Assembly: GCA_958009085.1 (NCBI GenBank)
Contig: OY253669.1
Span: forward strand, 1,712,542-1,776,541
From: Protoeuglena noctilucae
Taxonomy: Eukaryota > Chlorophyta > Pedinophyceae > Marsupiomonadales > Marsupiomonadaceae
Direction of reading: 5' to 3'
DNA: 64,000 bases
This document shows positions 21,489 through 33,276 of this stretch, piece after piece (the stretch's first letter is position 1; every line of letters begins with the position of its first letter). Below the pieces are notes generated by a model. That model was given only the letters and a program-made list of their open reading frames with translations. It did not search any database and was not told the origin of the DNA. The position numbers were made by a program, and so were the translations under genes.

Positions 21489-22981
21489 GTGCGCCCGGGC
21501 TCGGCCGCAGATGCGGGGAGGTCAGCCCACCCTCTCAGGGGCCCGGTTCTCCGAGCTCGCCCCCCGACCCCGGCCCCCGTGCGCCCCTCCCTTCCCAAGG
21601 GCCCTGGCGCGCCCTGGGCTGCAGGTAGCACGACCGTCCCCGCAAGGGCCTGAGCAATGTCCGCGACACTTCACCGTGGTCCCTAAACGCAAGACGAAGC
21701 GGGTATATCAGTTGCTCGCGCTGTCGTGACGCGGGGACGTTGCAGTCGCAACCATTCGACGCACAGGCACAGCCGCGTCACATTGGCGACGCGTCAGGGT
21801 CGAGAGTGCGAGCATGACTGACCAGGGACAAGTAAGCGACGCACGTGGGGGCGCAGGAGGGTGGTAAACGTCCCCCAGGCGAAGGAAAACCGGCTGACAA
21901 GGTGCTCTTCGCTGGGCAGCAACTGTGCGCAAAAGCAGCCCGACAGGCGCTTATATCAAAATGTCAGTTCATGGCAACACGGACGCGGACGTTGAGAGGG
22001 GAACTGCTTTGGTTTCTTTATTAACTGGCGTTTCAACGCTCCCTTCGCCGGGGGCTCTGAACAGCGCGATCGGACGCGACCATCGTGCAATGTATGGTGT
22101 CGGGGGGCCTCCCACCAACGCCCGCGCGCTGCCTTCCACTCCCCGCGACGAGCCTTCGCGCCTCGCTGTCCGCCGTCGACCCCGCGCTGGAGTCGCTCGC
22201 GCTGCCACCCAGGCCTTCATTCGTTCAACCGCTCATCGCCGGGTGCTTCCCGGCGAAGGAGGCTCGGGAAACAGACCCAGGTGCCGACGGCGGCCCCAGA
22301 TGGCCCGGGGGCTGCCCGCGCCAATAGAGAGGCCTCGCGCGTCGTATTTCTTGTCACGTCGGAGCGTCTGGCGGGCCCCCGGGCTTCCGTCGGGCCCCCA
22401 GCGTCCCCTCCAGGGCTGGGCCAACAAGGGGCCACCTACCGGGCGACAGGAGGGCCGATAGTCCCTCTCCCCTCGTATGTGGATCGCCAAGCGTCCTATT
22501 TCTGCGTCAGCAACGCCCCCGCCGCCCGCCCGACACGATCGCACGCCGCTTTTTGCCGATGCAGGGCGGCGCATCTACGAGGGTCACCGGCGCGCCATCC
22601 GCGCGCCCGGCCCTCCGCTCGGCCGCGGAGCAGCTCCGCACGCGCCAATAACACCGTCTACCCTCGGCGATGTGGATCCTCGGCCCCAAGTGCCACTCGG
22701 TGGCTGGACAGGACTCGCGGGCCTCCCAAAAGGTGCGGCGGGCGCGGCTCCTCGCTGGGCGCCGGAGCGCTCGGCAAACTGTTTGAGTCTTGAGCCCGCA
22801 CGCCCGCGCACCGGATCAGCGGCTCGACGGCAGGGCGTGCTTCCCTGGACGCGCCCCACCCTCGGTTGCTGGCCCGCAGGCCCTCTCAGCGACGTCCTTC
22901 CGCGCCACGACGTCAGCCGTCGGATCGACGTCTCGGCCCCAGTCGCCCCCCGCGGTGCGGTGCCCCGCGGTCCCGGATGCC
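21489..22981. other. Long intergenic region between divergent genes
   Basis: 1.49 kb between start codons of the unidentified minus-strand gene and the CofD-type gene. Several open frames, none with recognisable content; likely two promoters and 5' UTRs. Confidence 0.45.
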
Positions 22982-25812
22982 ATGCGCAGCCCTGACCCCG
23001 GCCCGGGTCTCCACGGTTCCCGCTGGCCGGCCCGCGGCGGCGCGCACCCGGCGCCCGTGGCCCCGACGAGCACGCTGCTCTCGGAGATCGATCGGAACCT
23101 GGAGGAGCGGCGCGCGGCAGGTGGGCTGAGGGCAGTGGTGCTGATTTGCCCGCCGCACTCAGCGCGCACGTTGGGCCCGCCGGCCGCGCGCTTGGCCCAC
23201 CTGCTTCTTTTGCTCCTCCGCAGATCACCCCAGCACTCTGCTCCAGGCCCTGGACATGACGTCCCTGTCCAGCGGCAGCTCCCACCTGTCCGACCCCCTG
23301 GCGCGTCACGACAGGTGAGGGCCATGCCGCGACGGGCCGGGGTCACGCGCCGCTCCCTTCGACTCCGAACAACTGCCGCACGCGTGACCAGGTCCACCTC
23401 CGCCCTCCCTGCACCCGGCGTCCCACCTCCCCGGCCCCCACCGCACCCCACCCACCCCACCCCCACGACCAACCATTCCTCCTCCCCGCCCCCAGTGACA
23501 CGGACGTTCTCTTCGACGATCACGGCTTCCTCCTCGACCAGGCCGGGCCCCGCAGCCCCGCGTCACTGCGGGCGTCGGCATCCCCCCGCGCCGCGCCCCA
23601 CGCCCGCCCCGCCACGGGCCCCCCGGGCCCCTCGCCCCGCCACTCCGCGCACTTCGCGGACGCAGCCCCGGCGCACCCGACCGCCGCCGCCGTGCGCGTG
23701 GCTTCCCCGCCCTCGCCCCAGCCCCTGCCCCCGTTCTCGCCCCCGCTCCCCCTGGTCGTCGCACCCGCGAGCCCCGCCACCGCCCCCCGCGCCTCCCCCG
23801 CCGCCGCCCCGGCCCCCGAGTCCCCCCCTACCCTGGTGGTCTTTTCGGGCGCGACGGCCTTCAACACGGTCGCGGCGTCGCTGCGCGGCCTCACCACGCG
23901 CGTCACGCACGTCCTTCCGGTGTCGGACGACGGCGGCTCGACGGCCGAGATCGTGCGCGTGCTGGGGGGCCCGGCCGTGGGGGACATCCGCTCGCGCTGC
24001 CTGCGCCTGTCGGACCGCAGCGACGACGAGGGCCGCGCGGTGGCTGCCCTCTTGGGCCACCGCCTCCCCGGGACGTCCGCGGCTGAGGCGAAAGCGCAGT
24101 GGTACGCGATCGTGGAAGGGGACCACGAGCTTTGGCGCGGGGTGTCAGAGCCCTACAAGCACACCATCCGCGCCTTCCTGGTCCACTTCCAGGCCAACAT
24201 CATGCGGCACTCGTCCGAGCGGTTCGACTTCCGCAACGGAAGCGTCGGAAACTTCTTCTTCGCGGGGGCGCGCGTCTTCTTCCGATCACTCGAGGTGGGG
24301 ATGCAGTGTTCGGGGTGGGCGGGGGCTTGTGCAGCCGCGGTGCCCTGGTGTTTGCGTTCAGTGCCACCCCCACTGCCACTCTCGCCCACACCCACATCCG
24401 CACCCTCACCCTCACTGCCACCCTCACCCTCGCTGCCACCCTCACCCTCACCCTCACTGCCACCCTCACCCTCACCCTCACTGCCACCCTCACCCTCGCT
24501 GCCACCCTCACCCACACCCTCACTGCCACCCTCACCCTCACCCTCACTGCCACCCTCACCCTCGCTGCCACCCTCACCCACACCCTCACTGCCACCCTCA
24601 CTGCCACCCTCACCCTCACCCCAGGCCGCCATTTTCCTTTTCTCCCGCGTCGCCCGCCTCCCTGAGGGCTCCCTGGTGGCCCCGGCCATCCTCACCGAAG
24701 AGCGCATCACGCTGGGGGCGGAGCTGGCTGACGGCACCTTCATACGGGGGCAGAACGCCATCTCGCACCCGCCCCGGGGCCACGGCGGCGTCGAGGCCGT
24801 GAGGAAGGACCTGGAGGACCCCCCCATGCCTGCCCGTGTGCGACGCGTCTTTTACCTGGTGAGGCCCGGCGCCATGGGGGTACCCTCCGTGACACTGAGG
24901 GTGGTTAAAAAGGGCACAGGCCAAGGGCACGAGGAACGAGGGGGCTGATGAGGAAACGAGATATACTACCACCGACATCGCTGCGCATGCCCTCGTTGAT
25001 CCGCGATGGGTCGTTCCGCCGATGCGCTCCCCCTCGCGCGCCCTCGCCCTCCGCCCTTGCCACCCCAAGCGCTCCCTGACCCGCCACCCCTCCTTTTCCC
25101 CCCGCAGTCCTCCGAGGGCACCCGCGGCGAGCACGAGGTCTTCCCCCGCGCCAACCCCCGCGTTCTGCAGCAATTGGAGTCGGCCGAGCTCATCGTCTAC
25201 GGCATGGGGTCGCTCTACACCTCCGTGTGCCCCAGCCTGGTGCTGCGAGGCGTGGGGGAGGCCGTGGCAGCGCGGGCGTGCCCCAAGGTGCTCGTGCTCA
25301 ACGGATCGCACGACAGGGAAACTACTTACATAGAGGGAGGCACAGAGGGAGCGGATGGGGAGGGCGGGCGCGCGTTCATGAGGGACATGGCGGCGGGCGA
25401 GGGGGGGACGGGCGCAGGGGCCGAGTTGGTGCGGGGGGCGGGCGGCGAGGGGCCCGGGCCGGCGGGTGGTGGAGAGAGCGCGGGGGCGGCGGGCGTGCGG
25501 CGGATGCGGGCGAGCGACGTGGTGACGGCCGTGGTGGACGCGCTCAATCGCCGGCACGCCCTGGGCGCGTCGTCGCTGTCCCACTCCCCTGGCGCCTACG
25601 TGACGGCGCTGGTGGCGCCCGAGGGCGGCGGGGTGGAGGTGGACGAGGAGGCACTGTGGGCCCTGGGGGTGCACCGGGTGGTGCGCGTCGCAGCGCACCC
25701 GGACGGCCGGGGCGGCGCCCTTTACGACCCCGACGCCCTCGTGGCGGCGCTGGGGGAGCTGGCGGGAAGGGGCGGCGCTGCGGGGGAGAGGGGCGCTTCG
25801 GAGGAGAGCTGA
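22982..25812 (+). CDS. CofD / YvcK-type (UPF0052) family protein
   Basis: Five exons: 22982-23120, about 23223-23316, 23496-24294, about 24624-24858 and 25108-25812. Exon 3 encodes LVVFSGATAFNTVAASLRGL, then HVLPVSDDGGSTAEIVRVLG and VGDIRSRCLRLSDR, the nucleotide-binding start of the CofD fold, followed by NGSVGNFFFAGAR. Exon 5 has SAELIVYGMGSLYTSVCPSL. The family includes archaeal/bacterial 2-phospholactate transferase CofD and bacterial YvcK; fungi and plants have homologues of unclear role. An N-terminal Ser/Pro/Ala-rich extension of about 120 residues precedes the domain. An acidic Gly/Ala-rich insert lies after HDRETTYIEGG. Substrate unknown; coenzyme F420 synthesis should not be assumed. 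The ends of exons 2 and 4 are approximate. Confidence 0.85.
24375..24620 (+). repeat. CTCACC/CTGCCACC minisatellite in a CofD intron
   Basis: About 240 bases of CCCTCACCCTCACTGCCAC-type units, some with cgctgccacc, filling the 3' half of the intron before the exon at about 24624 and forming its pyrimidine tract. Confidence 0.8.
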
Positions 25813-26382
25813 CGGGGAGCGCCTTCCAAGGCCTGTTTCGGGCGTGCGTTGCGTGCCCTCGGTGCATGCCTATCTGCTTTTTGAGTTTTTTTTCCAGCTG
25901 GCCTCTTGGCTGAGCTGTTTCTTTTCCTGCCTACCAGCCGCGCTGCGGCAATACGTTGCGCGAGCTGCGCGTCCCACGCTCCGTGGCGTGGCGTCCCCGT
26001 TGCTACCCTACGGTCGCGCGCCTTGGCCGCGGGATCGGCTTTTCCATCGCGAACTGCGAACTCCCTTGAATTGTCCAGACAATCCGAGCGTGACGCTGCA
26101 AGAAGCCGAGACTCAGACTCACAGCCCAGTGCCCTGCGGGACGCAGGTGTACACTTCGCGTCGTGTCGCATTCGGCGGTGCCCAGTGTGCGCGCCACCAA
26201 GCGTTGGCATTGAGATCGCGGATGAACTGCATTTGTACGCCCCGCCCGGGCCTGGCTCTCGCTGTGTCGGTAGCAGTCGCTGTCGGGACGACTGTTCTTG
26301 CCGCACTGCAGGAGGAGGGCCCCCCTAGCGAACCGCAGGCCTCACGCGGCCAGGCCACGTCGCGGAACGTCGCGTGAGAATC
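25813..26382. other. Intergenic gap between CofD-type gene and PEX19
   Basis: 570 bases; CofD 3' UTR with a T8 run near 25886, and the PEX19 promoter. No further gene seen. Confidence 0.45.
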
Positions 26383-28138
26383 ATGTCGAACGAGGGGGAC
26401 TTTGACGCCGTGTTCGAGGAGGCGCTCAAGGGCTTCCCGTCGCGCATGAGACAGGTGCGCCGGCGGACGTGCGCGGCGGGGCGCGCCCACCCGCCCCGTG
26501 CAGCGCAAGGGGCCCCCGCGCATCGCTGGCGCACGTCAGTTGCCACATCGCAGCGATTCTCGTTCTTTGTATCGTCTACTTGCAGGCTGTGGATGCCGGA
26601 GGCGGGGCAGGGGACGGAGCGCCCGCGGCGGGGGCTGCAGCGGGGTCGGGCCAGGTTGCCGGGGCGAGCTCCGACGCGGGACCCGGCCCTGCCGCCCCCG
26701 GGCGCATGACGTTCGATCCTCTCGGTCGGAAGCGCCCAGCGGCGTCGCGTCCCAGGCCGGCGGGTGCTCCGGAGGGCGACCCTGGTGCCGCTGTGGGTGC
26801 GGTCCCGCCCGGCGTCTCTGCTGGCGCCGAGCCCGGTCCGGCCGTGCCAGGGCCAGCTGATCCAGGTGTAGATCAGCTGGCTGCGGACGTGGTGCGGCTC
26901 CTGGGGGAGCTGCGGACGACGGGGGCGGCGGGGGGCGCTCGGCCGGGCCCGCCCCCTCGCCCGTCCGCCCACCGCAGCAACCGTGCGAGCGCGGGGTCCG
27001 CGGCCCCTCGCGCGAGCGCGGGCGCGGGGCCTTACGGCGACGACGCCTTCGCGGAGACGCTGCGGCGTCTGCAGGCGGAGGTGGGGGGGTCCGGGAGGGG
27101 CGCGGGTGGCGACTCCCCGGGTCCGTCGGTTGGGTTTGACCCATCGCAGGCCTTCACGGATGAGGAGCTGGATGGCCTGGCGGATCAGGTGAGGATTTGG
27201 GGATGATGGGTGGGGTGGGTGCGATGGGTGGGGTGGCGACGGGGGGAGGGGTTAGCTGGCGAGGGGGCGTGTCGTGTCAAGGATGATGATGAATAGACTT
27301 AACCTCGCCATCCTTGCAGTTCCACGGTTCGGGCGACTCCCCGGAGATGCACGGCCTGATGGACACCATCATGCGTCAGCTGCTGAGCAAGGACGTGCTG
27401 TACGAGCCACTGAGGTGAGAGAAGCACGATGGGAGGAGCACCGTGGGCGCAGTTGAGAGGATGGCTGCTCTCACACGGCAGGGGAGGCGCCGCGTGTGGT
27501 GTGCGAAGGTCTGTTAGAGACACTTGCATCAAGTACCTCATAGCTAACTGACGTGCCTTCCCCACCTCATCCCCACACACAGGGAGATTGGCAGCAAGTA
27601 CCCCGCCTGGCTGGAGGAGCACGGTGCGTCGCTGTCCCCAGAGGAGCTGGGCCGCTACCGCCGTCAGCTGGAGTGCATCCGCCGCATATGTCGACAGTAC
27701 GAGGAGGACGACGGGGACTTCCCGGCCATCATGGGAATGCTGCAGGAGATGCAGGTGAGGGATGGGGGATTGTGTGGGGAGGGGTGAAGTGGCACGGGTG
27801 GAGTAGGATGGGTTGCTGCAGGAGGTGCAGGTGAGGGGAGGGATACACACGGCATGGATGGGGAGAGTCCCTTTCCCAGACGGCCACCCGATGCAGGAAC
27901 CGAGCAGGCAGGGCGGCCCAGCGTCACCGTGGCTGCCGGCACATGGCCCCACGCGCTGTACAGTCGCTCATCACAACATCCCTTTCCCCCCCCGCCCGTT
28001 TGTTCCCAGGAGTGCGGCCAGCCACCCGACGACATTGTCAAGGAATTGGCGCCAGGGATGAGTTTCGGGCCAGACGGCCTCCCTTCAATCCCCGCCATGC
28101 CCGGGCCTGCGGGAGACGGCAACTGCAGCGTCATGTGA
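26383..28138 (+). CDS. PEX19: Peroxisomal membrane protein import receptor/chaperone PEX19
   Basis: Five exons (26383-26454, 26586-27188, 27320-27414, 27583-27754, 28010-28138) give 356 residues. The N-terminus (MSNEGDFDAVFEEALKGF) matches the PEX3-binding region. A disordered Ala/Gly/Pro-rich stretch spans about 25-200. The C-terminal helical domain begins near residue 230: GLMDTIMRQLLSKDVLYEPL, then EIGSKYPAWLEEHG and CRQYEEDDGDFPAIMGMLQE. The last four residues are CSVM, a CaaX farnesylation box as in yeast, plant and animal PEX19. PEX19 binds newly made peroxisomal membrane proteins in the cytosol and docks on PEX3. The intron after exon 4 contains a decayed copy of that exon's end. Confidence 0.95.
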
Positions 28139-28608
28139 GATGACGGAGAAGCGAGGCTATGTATCGATTGCGTTCTTGTTGAATGCGACGGCAGCAATCG
28201 CCCTAACTGGCCAAGTGTTGAAGGACTTCCACCCGGGTGTGTTGGCTGGGCAGCACCGTAGCACAGCCGTTGCGTGTGCGCGTTGGCATCCCACGGCCCA
28301 AGAGCCCCCCAGGCTCCTGACTGCCTGCGCTTGAGGTGATTCCAAAGGCCACTCGGCATCTCAACAAACAGGGACCCGACATGACGACCGCTGACACGCA
28401 CACTTGCGTTTGTGCCACTTGCACTACGTCGTCATGTTTCTCCCTCCCACTCGCCGCCATCTCAATTCAATCTACCTTCTCCTAGCGCCCACCCGGCGCT
28501 CTCGGCTCCGCATCGCGCACACCGGCCGCAGAGTGAGCCGCTGACGATCTCCCGCCCCGACAGTTCATCTCCGGGCCGTCTCGCCGTGTTCCAAAGCGTG
28601 TTTGCATC
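28139..28608. other. Intergenic gap between PEX19 and the RRM gene
   Basis: 470 bases. PEX19 3' UTR and RRM-gene promoter; nothing else recognised. Confidence 0.45.
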
Positions 28609-31600
28609 ATGTTGTTCCGGTCCGGGCTCCGAGCCCTGCTGCGGACGCAGGCCTGGGCGCCCCGGGACGCCAGCGCTGGCGCCGTCGGTGTTATGGAGCT
28701 CGCCAGGTGCAGGACACAGATCCGATGCCCATGTCGTCGCAGATGTGTTCCGAGATGTCATTTGTATCCACAGCGAGGCCGGCGGGGGCCATGAAAGGCG
28801 GCGTCGCTCGCGGGGGCACGCCTCGCATCGTGCAGGCTGCTGCCCGCCCCGCTGGCCCGACGCGGCCGATGCGCCGCTGCGCCACCCTCCTGCGCGCAGA
28901 CGCATGTCTACGGGTGCCGATCCCGTTCTCGGGCGGACCGAGGGGCGCTACGGGCTGCAGGTGTCCAACATCCCGGCCGACATACAGGTGCGGCCGCGGG
29001 AGCGCATCCGCACGCGCTGAACGAGCGATCTCTCGCTATTTGCGCACGAATGGGAGGTCCGATGCTATCAACCTGCGCCCCGCCCCGCAGGCCGCGGACG
29101 TGGCTGCCGTGTTCCGCGTGTTCGGTCCCGTCAACCACGTCCACTTGCTGGGCGCCGCTGGGGAGGGGGAGGTGGAGGGCGGGCGGGTGTGGAGGGACAA
29201 AGGAGGGAAGCGGAGCGCGATGGCAGCGGACGAGTGAGCGTTTGGAGGCGTAGATGCACTCGGTCGATTGCCGATGCGTATTCCGTCCCAGTTTGTGCGT
29301 CCCTGCTCTCTCCATGTGCACTCTCTGGCTTGCGCTCGCTCTCACCTCCACACAGACGCTCTTTCCTCTCCCCTGACTGCCCCACACACTGTTCCCTTCA
29401 CGCACACCCACCCTTCCCCACTTCCCCACCCCAGCACCCGCCCATCTCTGACTGCCCCACCCGCACGCACTCTCTTCTTCTCACACGCACACCCAGACGC
29501 ACTCTCCCATTCACACCCACGCTCTCCTCCCCACGCTCTCAGCAATCGCCCATCCCTGACTGCCCGCGTGGAGATGGCCACGCGCGCGAGTGCCGACTGC
29601 GCCATCCTGGAGCTCAACCGGCGGAGGCTGTTCACGGGCGGGCCGGGGCCGCTGCTGGTGTCGTACAGCAAGGGGACCAGGGACTGGGTGAGTGGGTGGT
29701 GGTGGTGGTGGTTGTGTAGTACAGAGATGAGGGACTGGGTGAGTGGTCATTCCGTCTCATCTCTCACCCCACCTCTCCCCATCTCCCCCCAGCTCTCCAC
29801 CCTCGTTGCCCGCGAGCTGGGCCTCGCCGACGCGCTTCAGTCCAAGGAGGGCACCACCCCCCGCGTCGCCATCCGCAACGTGCCGGAATCGTGGGGAGAG
29901 GACCGACTGCGTGATGCTCTGGCGTCCCTGGGGGTGGGGGAGCCCGTGGGGGTGGAGGTCAAGGGCAGGAGCGGGACCATGTGAGTGAAGGGGGGTGTGG
30001 ATGGATGGGTGTGAGGGTGCATGGGTGTGGGTGGGGGTAGCTGTGTGGGTGTGGGTGATATGGATGGGGAGAGAAGGTGCAGGAACGGGACCATGTGAGT
30101 GAATGGGGTGGGTGTGGATGCATGGATGTAATTGAATGATGGGGACTGCGGGGTGCAGGGAGTTTGTGGTCGTGAGTGCAAACACTCTTGTTCACAACAC
30201 ACACAATGCCCCTGCCACTCCCTCCCTCAGCCTGTGTTGCCGTGTGCACACACACACACACACACACCTCCCCTCCCCCCCCCATCCCCCCAGTGTAATC
30301 GAGATGCCATCCCCAGATGCCGCCATTGCTCTGAAGAACGCCGCGTGGGAGTGCGTGGTGGATGAGGAGGGGGGGCAGCTGGTGCGGTCGCCCACGGGGA
30401 GCGGAAGGCGAGTGGGCGGTTGATTGATAATGCGATTACTAGACGTTTCACAGTCACTCACAGTTAATGGCTCATTCATATCTCATCCATCTGACGTCGC
30501 CCAGGGGGGGCGGCAGGCGAGTGGTCCATCCAATGTTGCACAGTGCCACTCTACCCTCAACACCCCGTCTCTCTCCCCTCTTCCCCACCCACTCTGCCCC
30601 CATCCACTCTCACACTCTCCCCCCCTCTCCCCCCAGGCGCCTCCGCGTGACCATGTACGACCCCGAGACAGCCATGGCCAGGCGACTGGTGGTGGGGGAG
30701 GTGAACCCGGAGAACCGGTGAGTGAAGTGATGGGTATCTATCAAGTAATGGAGGAGACGGGTGGTGGTGGCAGATGTGAGACTGGTGGTGGGGTGGTGGA
30801 TGCATTCACCATCACCCACACCCATCCTCGCCCTCTCATCAAAGACAACACTTACCCACCCAACCCCCTCCCCCACTCCCCCCCAGCTGCCTGTGGATGC
30901 GCTTCGCCGTCGACCCCAGCCGCCCCTTCCGCGCCGACATGGTGGGGGAGTTCGCGGCAAGGCACGGGGAGGTGCAGCACCTGTCCACGTTCGAGGTGAG
31001 ATGGGGATGATGGGGATGGCAGTGGAATGGTTTGGTACACGTGAACAACAGTGGATTTGTGATTGGTGCATTTGAACAAAGGAGTTGCAGCACCTGTCGA
31101 CATTCGAGGTGAGTAGTAATTGAATGGATGGTTTGGTACACGTGAACAAGGGTGGTTGGATGGGTGCATTTAAACAGGGGAGGTGCAGCACCTGTCGGTG
31201 TCACTTCCCTCTCATCCCACAGCCCCACCTCCCACATACCCACCCACACACTCACCCCCACCCTCACCCCCCCCCCCCCCTTCCCCCAGCGCGACGGCGC
31301 CGTGACATCCGAGGTCCTCTTCCGCCGCATCTCCGCCATCGAAGCGGCCATCACATCCCTAGACAACCCAGAACACAACCGCGACGCCCTGTGTGCCATG
31401 GACGGTCGCGTGGCTGCCATGCCCGTGTCTAGGCGCACTCGTCGCGCTGTGCAGCGCCTGCCGCCCCCCGGGGTGCCCCCCTCCCACGTGGCGCTGCGGG
31501 TGTTCGGGGGGCTGCCCGAGGAGGGGAGGGAGGCGGCGGGGGTGGTGAGGGAGGCGCTGAGGTGAGGGGTGGTGGTGGGGGGGGAAGGGGGTTGGTTGGT

Positions 31601-32871
31601 TGGTTGAGTGAGGGGTAGTGGTTGGGTAGTGACTGAGAGGTGGGGGATGGTGCGGGAGGCGCTGAGGTGGGGGGTGGGGGGGTGGGGGGGGGGGGGGTGG
31701 AGTAGTGACTGAGGGGTGGGGGGTGAGTGTGGGGGGTGGTTGAGAGAAAGAAAGGGAGGGTTAGAGGGTGCAACGGGGGGGGCACGCAGCTGCATGAGCG
31801 GTTTACGACTCTTTTCATCCACCCTCACGCACCCGCCTCATCTCATCTTACCTCGTCTCATCTCATCACATCGCATCTCATCTCATCCCCTCTCATCTCC
31901 CCCCGTCCACCCCACCCCGCAGGCAGCTGGGCAGCTTCACGGCCGTCACCGTGCGCCGTGCCCGGACCGGCCCCACCGTGACGGCGTGGGGGACGGCGCA
32001 GGACGTGCAAGCGGCTTTGAACGAATTGAACGGGCGGACCCTCGCGTGAGTGGCAGCGTGGATGGAGTTGGGGTGTTGGTGTTAAGATGAGGGTGTTGGT
32101 GTTGACATGGCATGGCATGCCACCCTCGCGTGAGTGACGCATGCCGCCTATGCCGTGCATATGCTCCGCTCACCCAACCTGTCTGTTGAAATAGCCGCCG
32201 TCTGAGCCGTGGCTGCACTGCACTGCGCTTCTCACTTCGCATAGCTCTTACCACCCCCACCACCCTCACCGCCCTCACCGCCCTCACCGCCCTCACCCCT
32301 CTCACCACCCCTGAACCCCCCTCACCCTCACCACCACCCTCACCACCCCACCACCCTCACCCTCTCCCACACCCTCACCCTCACCCCCCTCACCCTCACC
32401 ACCCTCACCACCCCCACCACCCTCACCACCCTCACCACCCCCACCACCCTCACCACCCCTCACCCTCCCCATCCCCCCAGCGATGGCCTCGGCCCCGTCA
32501 CTGTGCGCCGCAACATGGTGGTCGGCATGTGGGACTACGTGCCAACCACGGGGGAACTCAAGGTGAGCTCGATAATCATGGGTCATGGGCCATTCATGTA
32601 TGTATATATGTATATATATTATGAAGGTCATGTCATGCATTGTCATGGCATTAACGCATCTGTCACCTGCCATGTGCACATCTGCCTCTGCCATCGCCCC
32701 GTACAGTTGTGCGTCTGCAGTCGTGCATGTCTGTTGCCACGAGCGTTGTACCAGTGGCATGTTCCATGATCCCATGCTTCACTGTGTTTCCCCTCTGCCG
32801 CAGCGTGTGGAGGTGCGCGGGAGGGGCGGGGAGCACAGGGAGGGGGGCGACGACGAGGGCGGCAGGGCGTG
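28609..32871 (+). CDS. Multi-domain RNA-binding (RRM-type) protein
   Basis: About 12 short exons. The first (28609-28706) encodes MLFRSGLRALLRTQAWAPRD, Arg-rich without acidic residues until its end, possibly an organelle presequence. Then RYGLQVSNIPADIQ (28900-28987), VAAVFRVFGPVNHVHLLG (from 29091) and ASADCAILELNRRRLF with GGPGPLLVSYSKG (about 29552-29687), which together read like an RRM of the CELF/FCA type. Further exons repeat RRM-like elements: RVAIRNVPESWGEDRLRDAL, VALRVFGGLPEEG, FTAVTVRRARTGP, VQAALNELNGRTL, and a C-terminal VTVRRNMVVGMWDYVP. The last exon ends GGDDEGGRA. Family assignment beyond RRM-type is uncertain, RNP motifs are weak, and some exon edges are approximate. At least five introns contain decayed copies of the preceding exon end and donor. 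Confidence 0.65.
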
Positions 32872-33276
32872 AGGGGGGGCGTAGCAAGGGCATGGGTCGA
32901 AGCTAAGAGGAGCAGTGCTTCGGGATGTGAGAGGGCGCCATAGATTGGGTGTGGGTCAAAGCGGAGAAGTGGCGGGGAGTCAGGGGAGTGAGGGTCGCCA
33001 TGACCAGCGGTGGCGGTGGTGTGCTCGACGTTGAAAGGCAACGCAAGCGACGCCGCGGCTGACGAAGAATAGAAATGCGACATGAATATGATGAAGCGAG
33101 TGATACTCGGCAAGTAAGTAATACTAACTTGACGTGACACCGGCTTGCCTGTCAAAACAAGCCAGCCGGGGCCCAATGGCAACCAGCACAGGAAGCTGCC
33201 ACACGCAGATACAGATACACTAACAATGAGCCGAATGAACGAATGGAGGTGTTAGTGAGAGGAATGCAGATGTTAC
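32872..33276. other. Convergent 3' UTR region
   Basis: 405 bases between the stops of the RRM gene and the heme oxygenase gene. No additional feature seen. Confidence 0.5.

Noticed and set aside
24375-24620. Possible CRISPR-like or coding repeat
   Set aside because: Short degenerate units without spacers inside an intron; a minisatellite.
31200-32480. CCACC/CTCACC-rich stretches as separate repeat elements or genes
   Set aside because: They are polypyrimidine 3' parts of introns, mirrored by GT-rich 5' parts, as in most introns here.
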